A DNA stretch of 9,515 nt from Bdellovibrionales bacterium. GTDB taxonomy: Bacteria > Bdellovibrionota > Bdellovibrionia > Bdellovibrionales > UBA1609. Below the pieces are notes generated by a model. It was not told where the DNA came from. It searched no databases and saw only the letters and a program-made list of their open reading frames with translations. Position 1 is the stretch's first letter. Every line of letters begins with the position of its first letter. The DNA lies in NCBI GenBank assembly GCA_020435025.1, contig JAGRAG010000381.1:1-9515 (forward strand), in the 5' to 3' direction. Below are positions 1 to 6,359 of the stretch, in pieces. A program made the position numbers and the translations under genes.

Positions 1-2
1 AA

Positions 3-596
3 TCGACTCTCCATACGTATCTTTTGTCGATTCACTCTGGAGATCACAGAGTCTTTCATATTGATCAAGTCGTAGGAAGTTTTACATGCGAAACAGGAGA
101 TGCCAGCTCGTCATTATTAAACTGTCTTCCGATGCGTTGGCAGCTAGACCTTCCCTATCAAGCCGATCAAGAAAAGCGCTCTTACAAGTTACAGATTCAA
201 TTGCATCAAAAAGAGGACTGGCAATCTCAACTTCACCATGAAAACCTCTCCCTTTCCCTTTTTGCAAACGCTCAGTCTTTTGAGTTTACGTTCCTACCGG
301 AAAACATTCGTGTGTTACAAAAAAGCCTTTTTCTCAAAGAAACCGCATTTACAGAACCTTGTCGTACAGAATATTTCAGAGTTTATGGCTCCTATCTTAA
401 TGAGAACAGGGACCTAGAAACGATCTTTCTCTGCTTGGAACCGGAAAACTCTCTTCGCTTCTTAAACTTTAGAAGTGCTCATCGCATAGGAAAAGACAAT
501 CTGTTCCGAGGACGAATTTCTCTCAAGATCAACGCATTTTCCAAAGATGGTCGCGATCGCGTTCACTATATGATCGAAAGCGAGAAGATTCCATGA
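3..596 (+). CDS. Unrecognised protein, C-terminal part (5' end outside window)
   Basis: The frame is open to the left window edge: codons before the first possible start (TTG at 24) read S-T-L-H-T-Y-L with no stop. No Shine-Dalgarno-like purine run precedes that TTG. I therefore read this as a gene cut by the window, with 197 residues visible. I recognise no family. The visible part has no long hydrophobic segment. It is rich in aromatic and charged residues with alternating patterns (for example FEFTFLPENI, SLKINAF) that suggest a mostly beta-strand soluble or periplasmic domain. Four cysteines are scattered through it (in FTCE, LLNCL, EPCRTE and FLCLE). Its TGA overlaps the ATG of the next gene (ATGA, 593-596), so the two are probably translated together. 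That neighbour is an exported barrel-like protein, so an envelope role is possible but unproven. Confidence 0.7.
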   Translation, partial: STLHTYLLSIHSGDHRVFHIDQVVGSFTCETGDASSSLLNCLPMRWQLDLPYQADQEKRSYKLQIQLHQKEDWQSQLHHENLSLSLFANAQSFEFTFLPENIRVLQKSLFLKETAFTEPCRTEYFRVYGSYLNENRDLETIFLCLEPENSLRFLNFRSAHRIGKDNLFRGRISLKINAFSKDGRDRVHYMIESEKIP

Positions 597-1387
597 AAGG
601 CTTCTTGATCGGACTTTTCTTACTCATACCGGGATCTCTGCTTGCCACGCCTTTATCGGAGACAAAAGAGACCATCACCACCAAGATAACTTCCAAAAGC
701 AAAAAGCCGATCATTTTTGGGCACAATCTTGGAGTCACTACTCAAACGCTGAATAGAGGAGACGTGACACTAGGCAACTTTGTCGCCGGAGTGGGCGTCA
801 CTGACAACTTTACGATTGCGACAAGCCCTTGGCTTTTAAATAGCTATAACATGTATAGCCTTGTTTCACGATACCGCTATGCCATTCAAGATAACCTTTC
901 GCTTGGCTGGCAGATGGTGTACTTTAAAACAGATACTTTTTATCCCAACATTTACCAAATGGAAGCCATTTCCAATTCCGTTACACTCGGTTTTCAAATC
1001 AATCCCATTTATCAATTCAACTTAACTGTAAACCACTCTTTTTTTTGGGACGAGACCATTCCCTATTCTCTTCGCTTAGAGCCCTTTACCGATGATCCTT
1101 ATCAGTTTTCGATTTCTACACTTCAGGTCATTGAAATTTTAGAAAACTACGGTGCCAGCATTGAACTGGGAGTCCTTGGTGCCAACTATAAATATCCCTA
1201 CGCGCACGCTGGGCTTTCCATACACTACATGACGACTTCTTGGCTTATGCAATTTGGAATCAGTGCTTCCGCCATCGCAGGAACATTTGATGTCTACACT
1301 CAAACTCAAGCACAAGCAACGATCGACGAACCCAACGCTGTCGCTACAGTCATACATCCAGAAATCCACATACAATACTTCTTTTAA
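593..1387 (+). CDS. Predicted outer-membrane beta-barrel protein, unknown function
   Basis: This encodes 264 residues. Residues 1-18 form a clear Sec signal peptide: MKG, a hydrophobic core LIGLFLLIPG, then SLLA with likely cleavage before Thr19. From about residue 42 the protein alternates short amphipathic strands with polar turns (GDVTLGNFVAGVGVTDNFTI, LSLGWQMVYF, SVTLGFQI, YQFNLTVNHSFFW, ASIELGVLGANY, AGLSIHYM, WLMQFGISAS). It ends HIQYFF, and a terminal aromatic residue is typical of BAM-folded barrels. Strand count by eye is about 10-12, which would suit a small barrel. I cannot assign a named family. It starts inside the stop codon of the upstream gene (ATGA), with a weak GAGAAG purine stretch before the ATG, so translational coupling is likely. 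It converges on the TonB operon with only 30 bases between the stop codons. A porin-like or surface-sensing role is conjecture. Confidence 0.75.
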   Translation: MKGFLIGLFLLIPGSLLATPLSETKETITTKITSKSKKPIIFGHNLGVTTQTLNRGDVTLGNFVAGVGVTDNFTIATSPWLLNSYNMYSLVSRYRYAIQDNLSLGWQMVYFKTDTFYPNIYQMEAISNSVTLGFQINPIYQFNLTVNHSFFWDETIPYSLRLEPFTDDPYQFSISTLQVIEILENYGASIELGVLGANYKYPYAHAGLSIHYMTTSWLMQFGISASAIAGTFDVYTQTQAQATIDEPNAVATVIHPEIHIQYFF

Positions 1388-1417
1388 CCACCCCTCACAT
1401 CCATCACTGATTCGAAG

Positions 1418-2650
1418 CTACGATTTACTAATATGGTTGAGCCACTGTTGTGCTGAATTTTTTGTTTTTTCGTTTTTCAATGATATTTTAAAATGTTTTT
1501 CAGCCTCACTATTTTGCATGAGAGAAACGAAAACAATCCCCAATGCCAAATGAACGCTCTCGGGTGAATTTAAGCCCCCCTTATTCAAAGCTTGCTGCAA
1601 ATATTTTTGAGCTTCTTGCCAATTTTCTTTTTCCATATAAAGCTGGCCCAGGCGTAGAGAAGTTTCCCCATCCTTTGCCTGTTTGAGGGCTGCTTTGAGT
1701 GGATCAATCGCGCGATCATACTCTTCTGCCATCATCCACATCTGAGCCAATACCCGATAGTTTTTCTCTAACGGTGCCACTCGGTTCTTTTTCATAGACA
1801 CTTCTAAAAGAACTCCCCCCCAATAAGGAAGACCCTGTTGAGCCAATAACGAAGAGAGATTTAAAATCTCTTTATCTTCTCGGTAAAAACCTTGTTTGTA
1901 AGCCAACTCCATAGAGGACAGGGCTGAGGTCAGATCGTCAAGGTTCATGTAAGCTGCAATGATTTGCTTCCAGTACTTTTCTTCTTTCGGATGTTTAGAT
2001 AATAGTGCCTTCAGGTGCTCAACAGCTCTTTTGTACTGACCATTTTCAAATGCGAGAGCTGCACCCAGTTGAAGCCAAGATTGTGGGGCTTCGCGAGTCT
2101 TACTTAAGGCAAATTCCACAGATTCTGCAGCTTCTTTTGGCTTTTTTAGTTCCATCATAATGTAGGCATGCAAAACATAGCCTGCAGGCTTGGGTGACTC
2201 ACTCGCAGCAAACCACTCGTTTAAATACGTATGAGCTTTATGTATGTGTCCCTGCCCCATACTCAATTGCGCTAAATTATATAATGTAGACAAGGACATC
2301 TCATAGGGAAGTGCTTTCAACTTTATCGCTCTTTCAAAAACCTTTTCTGCTAACTTATATTTTTCTTGGCTCGCGTAAACCGAACCCAAAGTATTCAGAA
2401 TCTGTGCTTGTTCTGAAGCACGCCCTTCCGTTGCATCAATTAATTTTTCAAGAATCCCCTCTGCTTTACTCATTTGATTGTTAGAAAGCAGAGTTTGAAC
2501 TCGTTGCATTTTTTTAAAAGTAATTTTGGACGTCAGTCCAACAGTGGCACTTCGGAATGAAGCGACTGCTTTGGGATCACCGTGTTTGGGCAGCGCTTGA
2601 GTTTGCACGGCAATTGTCATCAGTAGTGTAAAAATCAAACCCATTTTCAT
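1418..2650 (-). CDS. Exported TPR protein of the TonB2/TtpC-type cluster
   Basis: This encodes 410 residues. The signal peptide is residues 1-19 (MKMGLIFTLLMTIAVQTQA), with cleavage before Leu20, which predicts a periplasmic location. The mature protein is a chain of helix-turn-helix TPR units. The clearest are near 83-113 (ILNTLGSVYASQEKYKLAEKVFERAI), 192-220 (WLQLGAALAFENGQYKRAVEHL), 297-325 (YRVLAQMWMMAEEYDRAIDPLKAAL), 330-357 and 365-393. The end, SAQQWLNHI, resembles the C-terminus of TPR proteins that close TonB2/TtpC clusters in gamma-proteobacteria, as I remember them. It is the last gene of the operon. Its start is two bases after the tonB stop, and its Shine-Dalgarno (AGAGGGG) overlaps the tonB 3' end; a second ATG lies at codon 3. 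TPR arrays bind proteins, so it probably holds the periplasmic parts of the complex together, but its partner is not known. No clear terminator follows on this strand. Confidence 0.88.
   Translation of the reverse strand: MKMGLIFTLLMTIAVQTQALPKHGDPKAVASFRSATVGLTSKITFKKMQRVQTLLSNNQMSKAEGILEKLIDATEGRASEQAQILNTLGSVYASQEKYKLAEKVFERAIKLKALPYEMSLSTLYNLAQLSMGQGHIHKAHTYLNEWFAASESPKPAGYVLHAYIMMELKKPKEAAESVEFALSKTREAPQSWLQLGAALAFENGQYKRAVEHLKALLSKHPKEEKYWKQIIAAYMNLDDLTSALSSMELAYKQGFYREDKEILNLSSLLAQQGLPYWGGVLLEVSMKKNRVAPLEKNYRVLAQMWMMAEEYDRAIDPLKAALKQAKDGETSLRLGQLYMEKENWQEAQKYLQQALNKGGLNSPESVHLALGIVFVSLMQNSEAEKHFKISLKNEKTKNSAQQWLNHISKS
1437..1470 (+). terminator. Possible rho-independent terminator for the left-hand + strand pair
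   Basis: Bases 1440-1454 can fold as AG(C)CAC, loop TGTT, GTGCT, with one bulged C. Two outer T-A pairs follow after a G-G mismatch. Six Ts (1458-1463), a G and six more Ts (1465-1470) come directly after. The position, about 50 bases after the stop of the beta-barrel gene, suits a terminator for + strand transcription. It lies inside the 3' coding end of the convergent TPR gene, where the T runs are antisense to lysine and asparagine codons, so the resemblance may be a by-product of coding. The stem is short. Confidence 0.35.
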
Positions 2651-2652
2651 AT

Positions 2653-3279
2653 CTACCCCTCTAACTTAAACTCAATTTTTACCTTATTACCAGACTGGGA
2701 AACAGCTTTTCCATCGATCACTTTAGGTCGGTACTTCCACTTTTGAAGGGCCCGCTTCGCCGCAGAATTAAATATCCGTCTTGGTTGTGAGTCCAACACT
2801 TCAACTCCTTCCACACTTCCAGAGGGAGTGATATCAAACTTTAATAAAACCCATCCCTGTTGACCCGTCATAGCGGCTTTTCTAGGATACTGCGGTTCAA
2901 TTCTTACAATTGGCATCACTTCACTGTCTTCTGATGCGCCACCACCAGCAGTCATAACAGGACCACCAGACTTAAAGCTCATACTCATTTTCGGAATATC
3001 CATTTTAACCTGAGGAGTGGTCGTCGGCGTATCACTGGCAATCTTTAACTTTGGTTTTTCCGGGGATTTTTCTGTCTCTTTCGGCTTTTCAGGAAGCTTC
3101 CGACTGCGAGTTTCTAAATGAGAATCAGGACGAATGCGAACAAATTCAATAAAGTCTTCGTTCGCGATTTGCATAGGCCCTTGCGTGCTATGCGTGATAT
3201 GGTCCCACATAAAATGAAACATCGTTGCCACGACAAAAACGGCTAATACCCCTGAAAACAACATTCGCCGAATCATCAT
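2653..3279 (-). CDS. tonB: TonB energy transducer (TonB2-like)
   Basis: TonB couples the inner-membrane ExbB/ExbD motor to outer-membrane receptors by binding their TonB box. This protein has 208 residues. One N-terminal signal anchor lies at about 7-25 (LFSGVLAVFVVATMFHFMW). A segment at 43-64 (FIEFVRIRPDSHLETRSRKL) is of the kind seen in TonB2-type proteins. A short EKP/KPK linker follows at 62-80, then a Gly/Met-rich stretch at 93-115. The C-terminal TonB domain is about 121-208, with the hallmark MPIVRIEPQYPRKA (122-135), GWVLLKFDITPSG and ALQKWKYRP. The protein is short and has a modest proline content compared with E. coli TonB. The S-x-x-x-H pair of the E. coli TonB membrane helix is not present in that spacing; here Ser9 and His22 are 13 apart. 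Its ATG overlaps the exbD stop (ATGA), and a second ATG follows at once. AGGTGA precedes them and fits either start. Confidence 0.95.
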   Translation of the reverse strand: MMIRRMLFSGVLAVFVVATMFHFMWDHITHSTQGPMQIANEDFIEFVRIRPDSHLETRSRKLPEKPKETEKSPEKPKLKIASDTPTTTPQVKMDIPKMSMSFKSGGPVMTAGGGASEDSEVMPIVRIEPQYPRKAAMTGQQGWVLLKFDITPSGSVEGVEVLDSQPRRIFNSAAKRALQKWKYRPKVIDGKAVSQSGNKVKIEFKLEG

Positions 3280-3689
3280 TCACCTACTGCATGTGAAGCG
3301 GCTAATGAAATACTAGTTACCCCGGCTAACCGTACTTGATCCATAACTTGCACAAGTAATCCATTTCTGGATTCTTTATCTGCTTGGATAACAACGGCAC
3401 CCTCTGGGCTTTCTGCATGCATCCTTTCCACATTTGCACGAACCGAACGAACATCGATTTTCCGCTTTTGCACCCAGATTTCTCCACCTTTAGAAATAGC
3501 AATCAAAATATTTGCCTTGCTTTTCTTCTGAGCTGTCGCTGCCTGTGGACGGTTCACTTCGATTCCCGACTCTTTCACGAAAGATGTCGTTACAATAAAA
3601 AAGATCAACATAATAAAAACGACATCTAACATGGGAGTTAAGTCAATGGCACTTTCATCCTCTTTACTTCTCGCCGATTTTCGTCGCAT
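3276..3689 (-). CDS. exbD: ExbD proton-motor subunit
   Basis: ExbD is the single-span partner of ExbB that carries the protonatable aspartate of the TonB motor. This protein has 137 residues, close to the usual family length. A basic cytoplasmic tail comes first (MRRKSARSKEDESAID). The membrane helix follows at about 21-41 and begins with the signature LTPMLDVVFIMLIFF, in which Asp22 is the expected proton-carrying residue (equivalent to Asp25 of E. coli ExbD). A periplasmic domain of mixed strands and helices ends the protein (ILIAISKGGEIWV, GAVVIQADKES, VQVMDQVRLAGVTSISLA). The last motif, with AGV then a strand, is usual for ExbD/TolR. The ATG lies 26 bases inside the exbB 3' end, with a strong Shine-Dalgarno (GGGGGAG) there, so the two are co-expressed. 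ExbD rather than TolR is chosen from the cluster context. Confidence 0.96.
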   Translation of the reverse strand: MRRKSARSKEDESAIDLTPMLDVVFIMLIFFIVTTSFVKESGIEVNRPQAATAQKKSKANILIAISKGGEIWVQKRKIDVRSVRANVERMHAESPEGAVVIQADKESRNGLLVQVMDQVRLAGVTSISLAASHAVGE

Positions 3690-4215
3690 GATCTCCCCCT
3701 ATAAAATCCAAATTTTCCGCCAATTCTTCCATTTTTTCAAAAGCGATACTTTCTAACTTACTGCCAAAGTAGAGCCCTGATAAGGCTCCCACCATCCCGG
3801 CCATTGTGGGAATCGTTGCCATTGAAATTCCCGAAGCCATCATTCGCGCATTTCCTGTACCCGATAGCGCCATAACATCAAATACAGAAATCATGCCCGT
3901 AACCGTTCCCAACAGACCCAACAAAGGGCACAAGGCGACTAAAGTTTTTATTAAAGGAACTCCCTTTAAGCTTTCTAAAGAAGCTTGTGATAAAGTTGAT
4001 TCCTTCTTCCAAATGAGAAAAGGATCCTCCTTGGAAAACTTATCTCTCCACGCTTCCACTAAACTTAATTTTCTCTTAGGCCACTCCCACTTAAAGTATA
4101 AAAGTCTTTCGATAATCAATGTCCAGAGAAGAAGCGTTGTCATAAGAATGACAACAAGCACTGTTCCACCTGCGTAAATGAAACTTCTAAGATTTTCAAT
4201 AACCGCCAATAACAT
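3664..4215 (-). CDS. exbB: ExbB proton-channel subunit (ExbB2-like)
   Basis: This is a MotA/TolQ/ExbB family protein of 183 residues and forms the inner-membrane pentamer around ExbD. Helix 1 is at about 15-35 and is followed by the family motif ERLLYF (36-41). A cytoplasmic segment rich in charged residues spans about 42-87. Helix 2 starts at about 89 and contains PLLGLLGTVTGMI (97-109). GTGNARMMASGIS (119-131) leads into helix 3 at about 132-150 (TIPTMAGMVGALSGLYF). The short cytoplasmic tail ends KIGEK. It lacks the long exported N-terminus of the larger paralogue just upstream, so the operon has two channel-type proteins, one plain and one extended. Its start is three bases after the upstream stop, with a GGGGAG Shine-Dalgarno inside the upstream gene. 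Confidence 0.95.
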   Translation of the reverse strand: MLLAVIENLRSFIYAGGTVLVVILMTTLLLWTLIIERLLYFKWEWPKRKLSLVEAWRDKFSKEDPFLIWKKESTLSQASLESLKGVPLIKTLVALCPLLGLLGTVTGMISVFDVMALSGTGNARMMASGISMATIPTMAGMVGALSGLYFGSKLESIAFEKMEELAENLDFIGGDHATKIGEK

Positions 4216-4218
4216 CTT

Positions 4219-5565
4219 CTACTCCCCAGATTGAACCTTTTGCGCAATCAATCCCGCACACTGCTCTTCTAAGATCTGAACAAGGGACTGGCTCTTATTA
4301 GCAATCCAATTATGTAACAAAAGAAGAGGAATGGCGCAGACTAGGCCCAACACCGTAGTCACTAAGGCCTGAGAGATTCCTCCCGCCATAAGCTTAGGAT
4401 CCCCTGTCCCAAACAGAGTAATGGACTGGAAGGTCACAATCATCCCCGTTACCGTACCTAAAAGACCCAATAAAGGTGCCACAGCGGAAAGCAGTTTAAC
4501 CGTCGGAATTCCTCTTGTTAGCCGTGGAGTATTTTTAATGATAATCTCATCAAGTTTGGCTTCAATCGTTTCTAGGTCAGCTTCTTTATGAGTTTCAAAT
4601 GTTTGAACCATCTGCCCAATCGGATTCGTTAAGTCAATTTCGTCACTAGATAATTGAGTTTTTAGAATCTTTTCTTGCTTAGTTAGCGCAAAGAAACGCT
4701 CTCCGACCAACCCAAGACCTAAAGCCAATAGGGCCAAAATCACATACCCCACAAGTCCACCTTGTTGTACACGCTCCATAAAGTTAGGCGCTTGAATCAA
4801 CATAGACAAAATGCTGCCACGTGAAGGGTCCAAACCGAACTCCACTAGCTCTCCCTTATTTGCAGATTCTAGATCCGAGATCATACCTAAGAAGTAACTT
4901 TCTGGCTGTCTTGGAAGTTCTATAATCTGTTTCGTTTCGCCATCGTAAGTTAAATACTTACCTTGAGCGACTAAGTTAAAGCTTCCCACTCTTTCGATAG
5001 CAACCTTTTTCTTCTCCCCATTTGGAGTGACGATGACAGATTGAAATCGTGTGACTTTTCCGCTTTCCGTCATCTCTCGCTGCATTTCAAACCACAATTG
5101 TTCCAAGTCAGAAAGCGTAGGCAATGTTTTACTTTCCGCAATTCTTTCAACAAAGGGCTCCCGATCCGGAATCTCTGCTGAAATTACAGAATTTTGTAAC
5201 TGTCCTTTTAGGTCTCCTGATACCTGACGGACCACGCCGAACATCTCTCCGAAAGTTCCTGCAGCCAAATTAAGCTCCGCTTCTAATTCCGTCAGTTCTT
5301 TCTCATTTGATTTAAATGTTGAGTTGAGTCTCTCACTTTCTTTTTCAAGTGCCCCTAATTCTAACTTCGCCTCTTTTAGCAGTTGAGCTTGCTTTTCTTT
5401 TTTTGACTTAAACTGTACTTCTCTCTCCCTATTGACTTTATTTCTAAAGGCTTGTTCTGATTTGACCATTTTAAGAAGATCATCAAGACTCGTTGCCTCA
5501 CCGAAGCAGATGGAAGGAAACGAAAATTGAATCAACACAATTAAAAGTAATATAGCGTTTTTCAT
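4219..5565 (-). CDS. ttpC: TtpC-like protein: periplasmic coiled coil fused to MotA/TolQ/ExbB domain
   Basis: This encodes 448 residues. Residues 1-22 are a signal peptide (MKNAILLLIVLIQFSFPSIC, then FG). A charged coiled coil follows at about 35-100 (KKEKQAQLLKEAKLELGALE, LTELEAELNL). A periplasmic globular part covers about 105-260, including FGEMFGVVRQVSGDLKGQL, LEQLWFEMQREM and FNLVAQGKYLTYDGET. The ExbB-type channel domain fills 265-448: helix 1 at 270-289 with GERFFAL; helix 2 with PLLGLLGTVTGMI (364-376); GTGDPKLMAGGIS (386-398); helix 3 at about 400-418. The PLLGLLGTVTGMI block is identical in the plain ExbB downstream. In Vibrio, TtpC is required for TonB2-dependent uptake and is thought to bridge the motor to TonB2 or the receptor; I transfer that role by architecture and gene order. 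The ATG overlaps the DUF3450 stop (ATGA), with GAGGTG upstream. Confidence 0.92.
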   Translation of the reverse strand: MKNAILLLIVLIQFSFPSICFGEATSLDDLLKMVKSEQAFRNKVNREREVQFKSKKEKQAQLLKEAKLELGALEKESERLNSTFKSNEKELTELEAELNLAAGTFGEMFGVVRQVSGDLKGQLQNSVISAEIPDREPFVERIAESKTLPTLSDLEQLWFEMQREMTESGKVTRFQSVIVTPNGEKKKVAIERVGSFNLVAQGKYLTYDGETKQIIELPRQPESYFLGMISDLESANKGELVEFGLDPSRGSILSMLIQAPNFMERVQQGGLVGYVILALLALGLGLVGERFFALTKQEKILKTQLSSDEIDLTNPIGQMVQTFETHKEADLETIEAKLDEIIIKNTPRLTRGIPTVKLLSAVAPLLGLLGTVTGMIVTFQSITLFGTGDPKLMAGGISQALVTTVLGLVCAIPLLLLHNWIANKSQSLVQILEEQCAGLIAQKVQSGE

Positions 5566-6347
5566 AAGGACACCTCAGGAGAAAAAACAGGAATCGTTAA
5601 TAAATTCGGAGCTTCTTGTTTTCTAGCTACACGTAAAGCTGTTTGAATTGGTTTTTTCAATCCACTATCAAGAGAACTCCAAGTTTTAGACTTTGGATCA
5701 AACACTCCACTTTTTTCACCATCTAAAGTTTGGTATATCAAAGCAACGCGACCCACTCTTAAAAAGTCTACTGAAAGCTCCTTACCTTCTATAACCTGTA
5801 GTCCTCGATAGGCCTCTATAGTTCGACCATATTCATTTTCAACTTGATAGGCCTCTAGTATTCTTCTGTACTTCTCCGAAGTCGTTACATCTGCGCGGCT
5901 CATCATTTTTCGAAGTTGCAAGATTCTTTCACTGCGCTCATCAGCTAAAAAGGGAGAGTCCAGTTTAACAAATGCCTCCAGGCTATCCACCATTCTTAAC
6001 ATAAGTGGTACGATGTTTTTATTGACTTCTTTTAGATCAACTATTTGTTTTTTAATAGAGACCATCTCTTCTTCTTGTGATGCAATCATCGCAGCAACCT
6101 GCTTGTTATAAGCCTTGGTATTTTCAATCTTTCCCAAGGTGGCGCGATATTCATCTAATAGCACTTGCGTTGCCGAGGCCTCAGAAGACACTTTCATCTG
6201 CGAAGCCTTACCCGCCGCATCGCTTTGTTTTTGCGCTTGATCAGCGGTATTCAAGTCGCTTTGACTCTGCCCTTGGCTGTTCCCTATAGCCAATATGGCA
6301 CAGGTTACAGCAATTATTCGGATTATGTTCTGTAAAGCTAGTGACAT
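5562..6347 (-). CDS. DUF3450 family periplasmic coiled-coil protein
   Basis: This encodes 261 residues, typical for DUF3450. The N-terminal hydrophobic segment at 8-22 (IIRIIAVTCAILAIG) reads as a signal peptide. A Gln/Ser/Ala-rich stretch (23-60) and a long coiled coil (about 62-128) follow. The diagnostic core is then seen: SPFLADERSERI (131-142), EKYRRILEAYQVENEYGRTI (158-177) and EAYRG, then DFLRVGRVALIYQTLDGEKS (194-213) and WSSLDSG. Proteins of this family are encoded directly before ttpC in TonB2-type clusters; no biochemical role is established. Its place between the receptor and the motor suggests it acts in the periplasm with the TtpC coiled coil. It starts 12 bases after the receptor stop, and the Shine-Dalgarno GAGGTG, five bases before the ATG, fills that gap. 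Confidence 0.92.
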   Translation of the reverse strand: MSLALQNIIRIIAVTCAILAIGNSQGQSQSDLNTADQAQKQSDAAGKASQMKVSSEASATQVLLDEYRATLGKIENTKAYNKQVAAMIASQEEEMVSIKKQIVDLKEVNKNIVPLMLRMVDSLEAFVKLDSPFLADERSERILQLRKMMSRADVTTSEKYRRILEAYQVENEYGRTIEAYRGLQVIEGKELSVDFLRVGRVALIYQTLDGEKSGVFDPKSKTWSSLDSGLKKPIQTALRVARKQEAPNLLTIPVFSPEVSL

Positions 6348-6359
6348 TGTCTCACCTCA

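Noticed and set aside
24..596. TTG at 24 as the true start of the first gene
   Set aside because: The frame stays open to the window edge and there is no ribosome binding site before the TTG, so the gene is better read as incomplete.
1254..1553. Plus-strand frame of 99 codons across the convergent junction
   Set aside because: It overlaps the ends of two better-supported genes in another frame or strand, and the hydrophobic part is antisense to lysine-rich TPR coding sequence.
1855..1871. Inverted repeat AGAGATTT-A-AAATCTCT inside the TPR gene
   Set aside because: It lies in mid-coding sequence for a regular TPR helix (EILNLSS) and no T run follows at once. Probably coincidental.
3806..4177. 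Plus-strand open frame of about 123 codons antisense to exbB
   Set aside because: It lies wholly opposite a strongly recognised ExbB, has no usable ribosome binding site or family features, and is explained by the codon pattern of the real gene.
3276..4215. TolQ/TolR assignment for the ExbB/ExbD pair
   Set aside because: There is no TolA, TolB or Pal nearby. The pair sits between TtpC-like and TonB genes in an operon headed by a TonB-dependent receptor, so ExbB/ExbD is the better name.
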